From positions 5,642,001-5,706,000 of the forward strand of contig NZ_AP018441.1 of assembly GCF_009937975.1 (NCBI RefSeq): 64,000 nucleotides of DNA, read 5' to 3'. A program made the translations under genes and the position numbers. Positions 17,179 to 25,901 of this stretch are shown here, piece after piece. The first letter of the stretch is position 1, and each line of letters opens with the position of its first letter. The notes below the pieces were generated by a model, which was not told the DNA's origin, did no database searches, and saw only the letters and a program-made list of their open reading frames with translations. Origin of the DNA: Undibacterium sp. YM2. GTDB lineage: Bacteria > Pseudomonadota > Gammaproteobacteria > Burkholderiales > Burkholderiaceae_D.

Positions 17179-17370
17179 ATGGCTAACAAGGCGCTGGCGA
17201 CAAGACAACGCATGCAGTTTCGCGTTGAGCCGTCTCAAATCCCGGCCAAAGGCAGGGCTAATCAGGCAAGGAAAGTCTTGCCTGATTACCTGATTGCGAA
17301 AAGAAAACCCAAGCCCCTATCTTCACCTGCTACTGCCGCCAAAAAAACGGACAGTCAGGAAGAAAATTAA
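17179..17370 (+). CDS. Small basic hypothetical protein
   Basis: A 63-residue Lys/Arg-rich ORF with ATG 17179 preceded by GGGA. It occupies the gap between hslU and the methionine sulfoxide reductase gene without overlapping either. The C-terminal third is rich in Pro, Lys and Ala and probably disordered. No family recognised. The fit in the gap and the ribosome site support a real gene, but at this length chance cannot be excluded. Confidence 0.4.
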   Translation: MANKALATRQRMQFRVEPSQIPAKGRANQARKVLPDYLIAKRKPKPLSSPATAAKKTDSQEEN

Positions 17371-17389
17371 ACACTCTTCAGGAACGCCC

Positions 17390-17899
17390 ATGTTTGATAC
17401 CCCTGCCGCCAGCGATAAACCCGATTACCCCATGCTGGCGCGCCAGTTGGCCAGCGTACTTGAGGGTGAACGCAATCTGATCACCAATGCAGCGCAGTTT
17501 TCTGCCTTCATCTACAGCAGCATCAGTGACTTGAACTGGGCAGGTTTTTACCTGTGCGCGCCAGCCAGCAAGCCGGATGCAGAATTCCCCAATGATTTAC
17601 TGCTAGGCCCCTTCCAGGGCAAGGTTGCCTGCACCCGCATCCCTTTCAAACGTGGAGTATGCGGAACGGCGGCAGCAGAACGACGTACCGTGCTGGTAGA
17701 AGACGTGCATGCATTCCCCGGTCACATCGCCTGTGATTCAGCATCCAACTCTGAAATAGTCATCCCTTTGATCAAGGATGGTGAGATTTATGGCGTGTTT
17801 GATATCGACAGCCCGCGCCTGAAACGCTTCGATGCAGAAGACCAGTTGGGTCTGGAGAACCTGCTCGCCATCTTTACAGCAGCGACAGATTTAAGATAA
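17390..17899 (+). CDS. msrC: Free methionine-(R)-sulfoxide reductase (GAF domain)
   Basis: Reduces free methionine-R-sulfoxide, repairing oxidised methionine in the cytoplasm with thioredoxin. The 169-residue GAF-domain protein has the three conserved cysteines, Cys81 (VACTRIPF), Cys91 (GVCGTAAA) and Cys115 (HIACDSASNSE). These correspond to the catalytic set of the E. coli enzyme, with the same 10- and 24-residue spacing. ATG 17390 fits the family start; an upstream in-frame start would overlap the small ORF before it. Confidence 0.92.
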   Translation: MFDTPAASDKPDYPMLARQLASVLEGERNLITNAAQFSAFIYSSISDLNWAGFYLCAPASKPDAEFPNDLLLGPFQGKVACTRIPFKRGVCGTAAAERRTVLVEDVHAFPGHIACDSASNSEIVIPLIKDGEIYGVFDIDSPRLKRFDAEDQLGLENLLAIFTAATDLR

Positions 17900-17950
17900 T
17901 AGCAATACCAGTGCCCTGAGGAATCAGCCAGAATGTGGCAAAGGGCAGAC

Positions 17951-17978
17951 AAAGACCATGCTAGCCATGGTCTTTTTT
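17951..17978 (+). terminator. Intrinsic terminator after msrC
   Basis: Stem AAAGACCATG / CATGGTCTTT with a 5-base loop, followed by a T run (17973-17978). Confidence 0.9.
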
Positions 17979-18087
17979 GTTAAGCTATGTCAAAACTGCC
18001 TAATTCCTGTCTTTGCCCGGTCTTTGTCGCTCTACACTGAGTTTATTGAAACTGAGCAAAACTCAGAAGACCCAGGGAGATGGCATC

Positions 18088-18300
18088 ATGGCAGGGTGCA
18101 GACGCCGGAAAATGCTACACATGCACAAGCAGCCTTTGCGCAGGCGTGATGTGATGACGCGCTTCATGGTCGATCTCGGCATCCATTATCTTGAAGTACT
18201 GGGGCTGGCCAAGGCCGTGCACTTTTTGCGCAGGCACCATGTGCCTGAAACTGTCATCACCCGCGTCCTGCATTCGCCCGCGTACCGGCGGCGCTATTAA
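18088..18300 (+). CDS. Small conserved-looking hypothetical protein
   Basis: A 70-residue ORF. ATG 18088 is preceded by GGGAGA at good spacing, which favours it over an in-frame ATG at 18013. The product is basic at both ends (PLRRRD near the start, AYRRRY at the end) with a compact helical core (LGIHYLEVLGLAKAVHFLRR). It follows the msrC terminator, so it should have its own promoter, and it converges on gpsA. I do not recognise the family. Confidence 0.6.
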   Translation: MAGCRRRKMLHMHKQPLRRRDVMTRFMVDLGIHYLEVLGLAKAVHFLRRHHVPETVITRVLHSPAYRRRY

Positions 18301-18318
18301 GCTGTTCTAATACGTTCC

Positions 18319-19323
18319 CTAATGTGTTTCCTGTTTTGCATCTCTGGCCAGCAAGCGGCCGATCATCTCTTGCAATGAAATCCCGTCAAACAGTACGCCA
18401 GCTACGGCATCGGTAATTGGCATCTGTATGCCCAGACCTTGTGCCAGCGAACGTACTGCCTGTGCACAACGCACGCCTTCAGCGACGTGACCCAGTTCCT
18501 GTACGATGATATCCAGGGATTTACCCTGTGCCAGCGCCAGCCCTACCTTGCGGTTACGGGATAAATCACCGGTACAGGTCAAGATCAAATCACCTACGCC
18601 AGTCAGCCCCATCAGAGTTTCTGAACGGCCACCAAGGGCAACACCAAGGCGGCTGATTTCTGCCAAACCGCGGGTAATCAGGGCAGCCCGCGCATTCAGG
18701 CCCAAGCCCAGGCCATCGGCCACACCAGTCGCAATCGCCAGGATATTTTTGACTGCACCACCGACTTCCACGCCAACCACATCATCACTGGAATAGACCC
18801 GCATGGCATTCACATGAAGGGCTTGTACCACCAACTGACTGAGGTCTTTCGACTTGGAAGCGATCGTCAATGCACAGGGCAGGCCCTTGGCGACTTCTTG
18901 CGCAAATGAAGGGCCAGACAAGGCACCGAAAGCCACGCCCTGTCCCAGTACCTGTTCTGCCACCTGATGCGGCAAGAGTTGCGTGGATTCTTCAAAACCC
19001 TTGCATAGCCAGATAATGTTTTTTGGCTGGTAAGCCCGGCAAGCTTCCAGCGTAGGACGCAAGCCAGAGACTGAGGTGGCAATCACCAGCAAGCCATCAG
19101 CATCAGCGCCAGCGGCATGTGCCATGGCAGCGGCAAAGTCTGCGGTCACCTGCAAGTTATCAGGAAAAGGGAAGCCACTTAAATAATCACTATTTTGCCT
19201 GTCTGTCTGCATGGCAGACATTGCAGCCTGATTACGCCCCCACAGCAAAACATTGTTTTTTGCAGCAAAGGCAATTGCCATGGCCGTGCCCCAGGCACCT
19301 GCGCCCAATACGCTGATATTCAT
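18319..19323 (-). CDS. gpsA: NAD(P)-dependent glycerol-3-phosphate dehydrogenase
   Basis: Reduces dihydroxyacetone phosphate to sn-glycerol-3-phosphate for phospholipid synthesis. The 334-residue enzyme begins with the nucleotide-binding motif GAGAWGTAMA. It carries the family blocks GPSFAQEVAKGLP, the catalytic-lysine region VGGAVKNILAIATGVADG (Lys in AVKN) and the substrate-binding stretch LTGVGDLILTCT. The secB-gpsA neighbourhood is usual in betaproteobacteria, although here an SH3 gene and a terminator intervene. Confidence 0.97.
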   Translation of the reverse strand: MNISVLGAGAWGTAMAIAFAAKNNVLLWGRNQAAMSAMQTDRQNSDYLSGFPFPDNLQVTADFAAAMAHAAGADADGLLVIATSVSGLRPTLEACRAYQPKNIIWLCKGFEESTQLLPHQVAEQVLGQGVAFGALSGPSFAQEVAKGLPCALTIASKSKDLSQLVVQALHVNAMRVYSSDDVVGVEVGGAVKNILAIATGVADGLGLGLNARAALITRGLAEISRLGVALGGRSETLMGLTGVGDLILTCTGDLSRNRKVGLALAQGKSLDIIVQELGHVAEGVRCAQAVRSLAQGLGIQMPITDAVAGVLFDGISLQEMIGRLLARDAKQETH

Positions 19324-19367
19324 GCTTGTCCCTGACTCCTGCTTATTTTAATAACCGGGGCAGATGT

Positions 19368-19397
19368 AAAAAAAGGACAGCAGGCTGTCCTTTTTTG
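19368..19397 (-). terminator. Terminator between SH3 gene and gpsA
   Basis: A 12-bp inverted repeat, AAAAAAGGACAG / CTGTCCTTTTTT with a 4-base loop. T-rich on either strand, so it can work in both directions; on the minus strand it ends the SH3-gene transcript. Confidence 0.85.
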
Positions 19398-19440
19398 CAA
19401 ACTGTCATCTGCCTATATATTCAGCCCGGGCACTATAGCA

Positions 19441-19890
19441 CTATAGACCCCAGACTTCATTGATTTTGACAAAGCCTAACTGGCCGTCACGGTGTTTCAC
19501 CTTGACCCAGCCACCAGCAGCAGGCTCGGCCATTTCCAGCAAGACATGCTTGTCGGCACTAAAGACCAGCGGGGCAGATTCGTCTGCTGCTGCCCTGATC
19601 TTGGCATTCGCGGCCCGCACTACCAGGCTGCGGCGGGTGATCAAATCCTTGGATTCAACCCAGCTCATTTCACCGCTGACATCTCTTACCTTGCTCCATG
19701 CGCCAGAAGTAAATACCACTTCCAGCGGCATGCCACGCGGGGCCACTGCCAGTTTCGCACCTTTGGCAGACGGGGCATCGTACAGGATGACTGGCGAAGC
19801 GCCAACGGAACGGAATTCCAAAGCCTGCGCCGCACTACTCGCAAGCAGTGTCAATAACAGCAAAGGCAAAGGCGTCAGCAGGCGTCGCAT
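19441..19890 (-). CDS. Secreted SH3b-domain protein
   Basis: A 149-residue exported protein with a signal peptide (RRLLTPLPLLLLTLLASSAAQA, cleaved near residue 23) and two bacterial SH3-like units (about 27-80 and 85-148). The pattern W(S)KVRD...GEMSWVES and [15 protein letters not shown] is typical. Such domains bind cell-wall peptides or mediate periplasmic contacts. It lies between secB and gpsA on the same strand, 61 bases from secB, and ends at a terminator. The exact role is unknown. Confidence 0.85.
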   Translation of the reverse strand: MRRLLTPLPLLLLTLLASSAAQALEFRSVGASPVILYDAPSAKGAKLAVAPRGMPLEVVFTSGAWSKVRDVSGEMSWVESKDLITRRSLVVRAANAKIRAAADESAPLVFSADKHVLLEMAEPAAGGWVKVKHRDGQLGFVKINEVWGL

Positions 19891-19951
19891 GGATATCTTT
19901 CATCAGGCCGACCTGGCTATAACCAGATCAGGCCCGTAATAATGAAGCAAA

Positions 19952-20428
19952 TTACTGAATAGTCGTAGGCGCTTCAGTATTGGCATTTGCCTGTTCAGCA
20001 GCCAGAGTCAGACGTTGCGCGTAGAACGCTTCGAAATTGATTTCTGACAAATGGATAGGAGGGAAGCCAGCACGTGTGATCGCATCTGCTACGTTGGAAC
20101 GCAGGTACGGATAAACGATATTAGGGCAGCCGATACCCAGCAGAGGATCGAGTTGATCTTCAGGGATATTGCGCGCTTCGAAAATACCAGCTTGCTTGCC
20201 TTCAACCAGGAAAGCGACTTTTTCGCCGACTTTTGCAGTAACAGTCACTGTGACTGTGGCTTCATAGATGCCATCAGCCAGTTTTTCAGAGCCTACGTCG
20301 ACAGAAACTTCGATGCCTGGGGCTTCTTGTTCCAGGAAAATAGCTGGGGAATTTGGCTGTTCAAGCGACAAATCTTTCAGATAAACGCGTTGAATTTGGA
20401 ATACGGGCTGCAGATTTTCGTCAGACAT
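19952..20428 (-). CDS. secB: Protein-export chaperone SecB
   Basis: A tetrameric cytoplasmic chaperone that keeps preproteins unfolded and delivers them to SecA. The 158-residue protein contains the family core [13 protein letters not shown], the SecA-contact acidic region, [24 protein letters not shown] and [16 protein letters not shown]. It lies downstream of grxC on the same strand, the standard grxC-secB-gpsA order. Confidence 0.98.
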   Translation of the reverse strand: MSDENLQPVFQIQRVYLKDLSLEQPNSPAIFLEQEAPGIEVSVDVGSEKLADGIYEATVTVTVTAKVGEKVAFLVEGKQAGIFEARNIPEDQLDPLLGIGCPNIVYPYLRSNVADAITRAGFPPIHLSEINFEAFYAQRLTLAAEQANANTEAPTTIQ

Positions 20429-20543
20429 GTGAAACTTTCTAAAATTCTAAAAGATTAATAATGAACAGCGAGTCTGGCAGATAGGGCCGTTTCCAGCCAT
20501 TTCAAGATCGCAGCGCTCTATTGTAGCAAGTAGTCTGCAAAAA

Positions 20544-20560
20544 CAGCAATTTTGCTGCAA
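20544..20560 (-). terminator. Weak hairpin between grxC and secB
   Basis: CAGCAA-TT-TTGCTG is a short inverted repeat followed on the minus strand by TTTTTG. It might attenuate read-through from grxC into secB. Confidence 0.3.
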
Positions 20561-20591
20561 AACCCGTAGAAAATCCGGCAAAAACCTGCTT

Positions 20592-20858
20592 TTAATCAAC
20601 CGGATTCAGCAAAGGATCAAGTTTACCCGCCCTGTCGAGTGCAGACAGGTCATCAAAGCCGCCCACATGGGTCTCATCTACATAGATTTGCGGCACGGTA
20701 CGGCGACCGGTCTTCTTCATCATCGCTTCGCGCACACCGGGTTCCAGATCAACGCGGATTTTTTCTATTTCCTCGACACCCTTGGATTTCAACAGGCGTT
20801 CTGCCATCGTGCAATAGGGGCACACGGCGGTGGTATACATGACTACATGGGCTTTCAT
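20592..20858 (-). CDS. grxC: Glutaredoxin 3
   Basis: A small thiol-disulfide oxidoreductase that uses glutathione to reduce protein and substrate disulfides. Its 88 residues carry the dithiol active site CPYC (Cys13, Cys16), the cis-proline segment RRTVPQIYVD and the glutathione-contact GGFDD motif. The start has CAGGAGAG upstream. It lies 14 bases after the rhodanese gene and so is probably co-transcribed with it. Confidence 0.97.
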   Translation of the reverse strand: MKAHVVMYTTAVCPYCTMAERLLKSKGVEEIEKIRVDLEPGVREAMMKKTGRRTVPQIYVDETHVGGFDDLSALDRAGKLDPLLNPVD

Positions 20859-20872
20859 GATGCTCTCCTGCT

Positions 20873-21280
20873 TTACTTTACTGTTGGCAAGCCTTGCGAC
20901 TTCCAGGAATCTATACCACCGTCAAGGCTGAACACCTGGGTAAAACCGGCTTTGCTGAGCAAACCAGCGGCACTGGACGAGCGCACACCTGAAGCACACA
21001 CAGTAATAACCACATTGCTTTTTGATTTTTCTATCTCTTTCAGACGGTCATTCAGTTCTGGCAGTGGGATATGTTTGGCATTTGGCAAATGTCCGGCAGC
21101 AAATTCCTCGGCGCTGCGCACATCCAGCACCAGGGTCTTGCCCTGATTCATGTATTGTGTGGCTTGAAAATGCGACACCTTGGCACCACGTCTTTGTAAA
21201 GCAGGTATTAACAATGCACCGCCGCTGATCAGGGCAAGGGCTAACCACACATAATTGTAGTTGGTAAGAATGAAATTCAC
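20873..21280 (-). CDS. Membrane-anchored rhodanese-like protein
   Basis: A 135-residue protein with an N-terminal membrane helix (WLALALISGGALLIPAL) and one rhodanese domain. The active-site loop has its cysteine in VCASGVRSSSAA, so sulfur transfer is possible. Other motifs are LDVRSAEEFAAGHLPNA and LDGGIDSW. The start is GTG 21280 with TGGA upstream. This YibN-like gene regularly precedes grxC and secB in proteobacteria. The sulfur acceptor is unknown. Confidence 0.92.
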   Translation of the reverse strand: MNFILTNYNYVWLALALISGGALLIPALQRRGAKVSHFQATQYMNQGKTLVLDVRSAEEFAAGHLPNAKHIPLPELNDRLKEIEKSKSNVVITVCASGVRSSSAAGLLSKAGFTQVFSLDGGIDSWKSQGLPTVK

Positions 21281-21377
21281 AGGATTCCAGTAGTAAAAAT
21301 GGTTATCAGAAGCGCGTCATTATAAAATAGATGCCGCAATCGCATACTAAATCACTCATCCCTACTTCTCGCACACT

Positions 21378-22124
21378 ATGTACAAAATCGTTTTAATGCG
21401 CCACGGCGAATCTACCTGGAATCTGGACAACCGTTTTACCGGCTGGACTGATGTCGATCTGACAGCAAAAGGCGTGGCCGAAGCCACCCAGGCTGGCAAG
21501 CTATTGAAAGAAGCCGGTTTTACTTTTGACCTGGCCTATACCTCGGTATTGAAACGTGCCATCCGTACCCTGTGGGGCACACTCGATGAAATGGACTTGA
21601 TGTGGTTACCAGTGATCCATGACTGGCGTCTGAATGAACGTCATTACGGCGCGCTGCAAGGCTTGAACAAGGCAGAGACTGCAGCCAAATATGGCGACGA
21701 GCAAGTGCTGGTATGGCGCCGCAGCTACGATACGCCACCTCTGCCACTGGCAGAAGATGATGACCGCACGTCCTTCAATGACCCGCGCTATGCTGGCCTG
21801 GAGCGCAGCCAGATCCCGCTGACAGAATGCCTGAAAAACACGGTTGCCCGCGTCATGCCAGCCTGGGACGACAGCATTGCACCAGCCATACGCGCTGGCA
21901 AACGCATCCTGATCTCTGCCCATGGCAACAGCCTGCGCGCCCTGATCAAGATGCTAGACGGTATCAGCGACGACGATATCGTCAACCTGAATATCCCGAA
22001 TGGCCAGCCACTGGTGTATGAGCTTGATGCCGACCTGAAACCAATTAAACATTATTATCTGGGTGACCAGGAAGCCATCGCCGCGGCCTTGCAAGCTGTG
22101 GCCAGCCAGGGCAAGTCCAAATAA
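21378..22124 (+). CDS. gpmA: 2,3-bisphosphoglycerate-dependent phosphoglycerate mutase
   Basis: Interconverts 3- and 2-phosphoglycerate in glycolysis and gluconeogenesis. The 248-residue enzyme has the phosphohistidine motif RHGEST (His9), the substrate loop [12 protein letters not shown], the [10 protein letters not shown] block and the second catalytic histidine in [17 protein letters not shown]-like -10 sits at 21321-21326. It heads a run with envC and ctpA, a recurring betaproteobacterial order. Confidence 0.98.
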   Translation: MYKIVLMRHGESTWNLDNRFTGWTDVDLTAKGVAEATQAGKLLKEAGFTFDLAYTSVLKRAIRTLWGTLDEMDLMWLPVIHDWRLNERHYGALQGLNKAETAAKYGDEQVLVWRRSYDTPPLPLAEDDDRTSFNDPRYAGLERSQIPLTECLKNTVARVMPAWDDSIAPAIRAGKRILISAHGNSLRALIKMLDGISDDDIVNLNIPNGQPLVYELDADLKPIKHYYLGDQEAIAAALQAVASQGKSK

Positions 22125-22134
22125 TAAGTATTGA

Positions 22135-23478
22135 ATGCCATTTAACACCAAGTCTTCACCGCTTTTAATAGCAAGTTTGCTGTGCCTGGCTCTGGCAGGC
22201 ACAGCATCGTCTGCCATGGCCGCCAGCAATGCCCGCGCCCAGCAGAAAAACAAGGCAGAAGCAGACCGGGCCGAGTTGCAAAACCGCCTGAAGTCCTTGA
22301 AAAACGATATAAATAAAACCGAGACTGCCAAGGACAATGCCAGCGATGCCCTGGCTGAATCAGAAAAATCCATCTCTGAAGCCAACCGTTCGCTGCGCGA
22401 CCTGCAGGCAGAACAAGCCCAGACTGAGGCCAAAGTCAAACAACTGACAGAGCAGCAGCAGGCCCTAGCTGATAAAGTTGAAAAACAAAAAACACAACTC
22501 TCGAATTTTTTACGCCGCCAGTACATGCGCGGCGACAGTGACCGCATCAAATTGCTGCTGTCGGGCGACAACCCCAACCGCATCAACCGCGAACTGCAGT
22601 ACATGAGTTACGTCTCGCAGACCCAGGCCAAACTGATAGATGGTTTGCGCATCAGCCTGCTGGCTGTGGAAAAAAATGCCGAAGAAGCGAAAGAAGCCAA
22701 GGCAGAACTTGATGAAATAGCAGACGAAGAAAAAAGTCACAAGCTGGCGCTGGAAAAAGAGAAAAAACGACATGCCACATTGGTAAGTCAGTTGGCAGAA
22801 AAATTATATGTACAAAAAAAACAGGCTGATAGTCTCGAAAAAGATGAACAAAGACTCTCCAATCTGGTCTCACAATTAAATAAACTGATTGAAGAGCAAG
22901 CCAAGGCAGATGCAGCCAAAGCGGCATTGGAAGAAAAACAACGGCAGGAAAGAATTGCAGCAGCACAGAAAGAAAGAGCAAGACAGGCGGCACAGGGCAA
23001 GAAACCAGCGAAAATCACCAATCCTAATGCGATTGATGATGACGAACCGCCCAGGCAGGCCAAGGTGGCGACCCCACCAGCAGGTGAATTTGACAAGCTG
23101 AAAGGGCAATTACGCTTGCCGGTGAAAGGTGAAATTCTTGCCCGGTTTGGCAGCAAACGCGCTGATGGTCCCAGCTGGAAAGGCATGTTCATCAAGGCGA
23201 ATGAAGGTGCAGAAATCAAGACCATCGCCCCCGGCAAAGTTATTTTTGCTGACTGGTGGAAGGGGTATGGAAATATGGTGATTGTTGATCATGGCGGCAG
23301 TTACTGGAGCCTGTATGGCAATAATCAGGCAGTATTGAAGCATGTCGGCGATGTGGTAAAAACCGGGGATGTCATTGCCAGTGCCGGAAACAGCGGCGGT
23401 AATGAAGAATCAGGTTTATACTTTGAAGTACGTCATCAAGGACGTGTATTTGATCCTCTCAACTGGATCTCTAAATAG
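22135..23478 (+). CDS. envC: Murein hydrolase activator EnvC (LytM/M23 domain)
   Basis: A periplasmic protein that activates septal amidases during daughter-cell separation. The 447 residues comprise a signal peptide (cleaved after AMA near residue 28), a long coiled coil (about 35-260), a basic linker and a C-terminal LytM domain. That domain is degenerate in the zinc ligands, as in EnvC generally (GYGNMVIVDHGGSYWSLYG; LYFEVRHQGR), so the protein should act as an activator rather than a peptidase. It lies 10 bases after gpmA and 14 before ctpA. Confidence 0.93.
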   Translation: MPFNTKSSPLLIASLLCLALAGTASSAMAASNARAQQKNKAEADRAELQNRLKSLKNDINKTETAKDNASDALAESEKSISEANRSLRDLQAEQAQTEAKVKQLTEQQQALADKVEKQKTQLSNFLRRQYMRGDSDRIKLLLSGDNPNRINRELQYMSYVSQTQAKLIDGLRISLLAVEKNAEEAKEAKAELDEIADEEKSHKLALEKEKKRHATLVSQLAEKLYVQKKQADSLEKDEQRLSNLVSQLNKLIEEQAKADAAKAALEEKQRQERIAAAQKERARQAAQGKKPAKITNPNAIDDDEPPRQAKVATPPAGEFDKLKGQLRLPVKGEILARFGSKRADGPSWKGMFIKANEGAEIKTIAPGKVIFADWWKGYGNMVIVDHGGSYWSLYGNNQAVLKHVGDVVKTGDVIASAGNSGGNEESGLYFEVRHQGRVFDPLNWISK

Positions 23479-23492
23479 GCATTAGGTGAATC

Positions 23493-25013
23493 ATGGGCAG
23501 CAAATTCAAGAATTTCGGTTTAATTGGACTCGGCATGATTGCGGGCGTGGCAGTTTCCATGCAGTTTTCTGCAGTGGCACAAAAAGGCACTGCTGAAACA
23601 CTCCCTTTCGACGAGCTAAAAGACCTGACTAACGTATTCGGATTGATCAAATCTGCCTATGTCGAGCCAGTCGAAGACAAAAAACTGATCAAGGATGCCA
23701 TCTCCGGCATGGTCGGTTCACTAGACCCGCATTCAGTCTATCTGGACAAGAAAGCCTACAAGGAACTGAATGAAAGCACACAGGGCAAATTTGTCGGCCT
23801 GGGCATAGAAGTCGGCATGGAAGACGGCTATGTGAAAATCATTTCCCCAATTGAGGATTCTCCTGCCTATCGCGCGAATCTGAAATCCGGCGACTTGATT
23901 ACCAAGCTCGATTCTGAACCGGTCAAAGGCCTGACGCTGGATGAAGCCGTCAAGAAAATGCGCGGTGAACCGCATACCAAGATTACGCTGACGATTTACC
24001 GCAAGAGCGAAGAAAAACCCATCGTCGTCACGATTACCCGTGAACTGATCAAACAGCAAAGCGTCAAGGCAAAAATCGTCGAGCCTGGCTATGCATGGAT
24101 CAGGGTTTCCCAGTTCCAGGTACCCACCACCGACGACATGTCCAAGAAAATCCAGGGCCTGTATGCACAAGACCCGAATTTGAAGGGACTGGTACTCGAT
24201 TTGCGCAATGACCCGGGTGGTGTGCTCGACAGCGCCATCGGCGTGTCAGCCGCCTTCCTGCCCAAGGAAGTGCCGGTGGTCTCCACCAATGGCCAGATGG
24301 CAGATCAAAAAGTAACTTATTTTGCCCGCCGTCAGGACTACGACAGGGCAACACTGAGCGACCCTCTGAGCAAATTGCCGGAAGCCGTCAAAAAAGTACC
24401 TATGGTCGTGCTGATCAACACCGGCTCTGCATCTGCCTCAGAAATCGTGGCGGGTGCCTTGCAAGACTATAAACGTGCAACCATCCTGGGCACGCAAAGT
24501 TTTGGCAAGGGATCGGTACAGTCCATCATCCGCTTCCCGTTCAATAGCAGCAATCCAGACTTTGCCGTCAAATTGACCACGGCACGTTACTACACACCGA
24601 ATGGCCGCTCTATCCAGGCCAAAGGCATAGTCCCAGACCTGAACGTCGAAGAAACAGCAGATGGCGATGGTTTCAATGGCTTGCGTGCGCGTGAAGCTGA
24701 CTTGCAAAAACATCTGACGAATGACAAGGAAAAAGAAGTCGCCCGTCCTAAGGTCGATGAAGCCGAAGAAGAGCAACGCCTGATCGCGCTGGCGAAAAAG
24801 AGCAAGCCTCTGGAATACGGCGGTGCCGAAGACTTCCAGCTGGCCCAGGCCCTGAACCACCTGAAAGGTTTGCCAGTCAAGGTCACTGAAGCCAAGGTCA
24901 TCGATAAAGAAGGCAAGGAAGGCAAAGACAGCAGCAAGGAAGCTGACAAGCCAGCCAAAACTGACAAAGCCGACCACAAGACCGAGCACAAAACAGATAG
25001 CAAGAAAAAATAA
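23493..25013 (+). CDS. ctpA: Carboxy-terminal processing protease (S41)
   Basis: A periplasmic serine protease that trims or degrades envelope proteins. Of 506 residues, a signal/anchor segment (about 8-29) is followed by a PDZ domain (about 95-170) and the S41 catalytic core. The Ser is in GSASASE (312-316) and the Lys is Lys339 (SFGKGSVQ), with the DLRNDPGG motif upstream. The final ~45 residues are a Lys/Asp-rich disordered tail. Being next to envC is typical, and CtpA is known elsewhere to control peptidoglycan hydrolases. A strong terminator follows. Confidence 0.96.
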   Translation: MGSKFKNFGLIGLGMIAGVAVSMQFSAVAQKGTAETLPFDELKDLTNVFGLIKSAYVEPVEDKKLIKDAISGMVGSLDPHSVYLDKKAYKELNESTQGKFVGLGIEVGMEDGYVKIISPIEDSPAYRANLKSGDLITKLDSEPVKGLTLDEAVKKMRGEPHTKITLTIYRKSEEKPIVVTITRELIKQQSVKAKIVEPGYAWIRVSQFQVPTTDDMSKKIQGLYAQDPNLKGLVLDLRNDPGGVLDSAIGVSAAFLPKEVPVVSTNGQMADQKVTYFARRQDYDRATLSDPLSKLPEAVKKVPMVVLINTGSASASEIVAGALQDYKRATILGTQSFGKGSVQSIIRFPFNSSNPDFAVKLTTARYYTPNGRSIQAKGIVPDLNVEETADGDGFNGLRAREADLQKHLTNDKEKEVARPKVDEAEEEQRLIALAKKSKPLEYGGAEDFQLAQALNHLKGLPVKVTEAKVIDKEGKEGKDSSKEADKPAKTDKADHKTEHKTDSKKK

Positions 25014-25033
25014 ACCCTAAAATTAACCTTCAT

Positions 25034-25067
25034 AAAAAGGCCGCTTACTCCAACAGCGGCCTTTTTT
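25034..25067 (+). terminator. Intrinsic terminator after ctpA
   Basis: A 12-bp stem AAAAAGGCCGCT / AGCGGCCTTTTT with a 9-base loop, then further T. It ends just before moeB begins. Confidence 0.93.
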
Positions 25068-25073
25068 ACGACG

Positions 25074-25832
25074 ATGAACGATCAGCAACTCTTACGCTAT
25101 TCCCGTCACATCTTGCTGGACCAGATAGGTATAGAGGGTCAGCAAAAAATCACGGAAGCACATGCACTCATCATCGGTGCCGGTGGCCTGGGTTCACCTG
25201 CTGCCCTTTACCTGGCCAGCGCCGGTGTGGGTACGATCACCCTGGTCGATAATGACAGTGTCGATCTGACCAATCTGCAAAGACAGATCATGCACACCAC
25301 GGCAGCCGTGGGCATGGCCAAGGTCAGTTCAGGCAAGCACACGCTGGAAGCGATCAACCCTGAAATACGCATCATTGCCTTGCAGGAGCGGGCTGCCGAT
25401 GCACGCCTGGAAGAACTGGTCAGCCAGGTCAGCATCGTGCTCGACTGCTGTGACAATTTCGCTACCCGCCATGCCGTGAATGCTGCCTGTGTCAAATTTG
25501 GAGTACCGCTGGTATCTGGTGCAGCGATCAGTTTTGATGGCCAGATCAGCGTGTTTGATAGCCGCGATGAAGAATCTCCTTGCTATGCCTGCCTGTTCCC
25601 ACCCGACCAGCCTTTTGAAGAAGTGCTGTGTTCCAGCATGGGCGTGTTTTCACCGCTGGTGGGCATCATAGGCAGCATGCAGGCCGCAGAAGCCCTGAAA
25701 GTCATCATGGGCATAGGCCAGGCACTGTCAGGCCGCCTGCTGTTGCTGGATGCCTTGCGCATGGAATGGAATAGCATAGGCATCAGCAAAAATAGCCAAT
25801 GCTCTGTTTGCGGACAAACTCATCCAGGCTAA
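25074..25832 (+). CDS. moeB: MoeB/ThiF-family E1-like adenylyltransferase
   Basis: Adenylates the C-terminal glycine of a ubiquitin-like sulfur carrier (MoaD or ThiS) for molybdopterin or thiamine synthesis. The 252 residues have the ATP-binding GAGGLGSP (35-42), the catalytic Arg/Asn region TNLQRQIMH, Asp-rich DCCDNFATR and two zinc CxxC pairs (Cys170/173 and Cys243/246). A cysteine at 186 (EVLCSSMG) is a candidate for acyl/persulfide chemistry. No other cofactor genes are nearby, so MoeB versus ThiF is not settled by context. Confidence 0.93.
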   Translation: MNDQQLLRYSRHILLDQIGIEGQQKITEAHALIIGAGGLGSPAALYLASAGVGTITLVDNDSVDLTNLQRQIMHTTAAVGMAKVSSGKHTLEAINPEIRIIALQERAADARLEELVSQVSIVLDCCDNFATRHAVNAACVKFGVPLVSGAAISFDGQISVFDSRDEESPCYACLFPPDQPFEEVLCSSMGVFSPLVGIIGSMQAAEALKVIMGIGQALSGRLLLLDALRMEWNSIGISKNSQCSVCGQTHPG

Positions 25833-25901
25833 ATCTGTACTTTACAACTGCAGCTTAAAACTACACCTCACAACTACACTTCAAAATTCATCAAGGACTA
25901 T

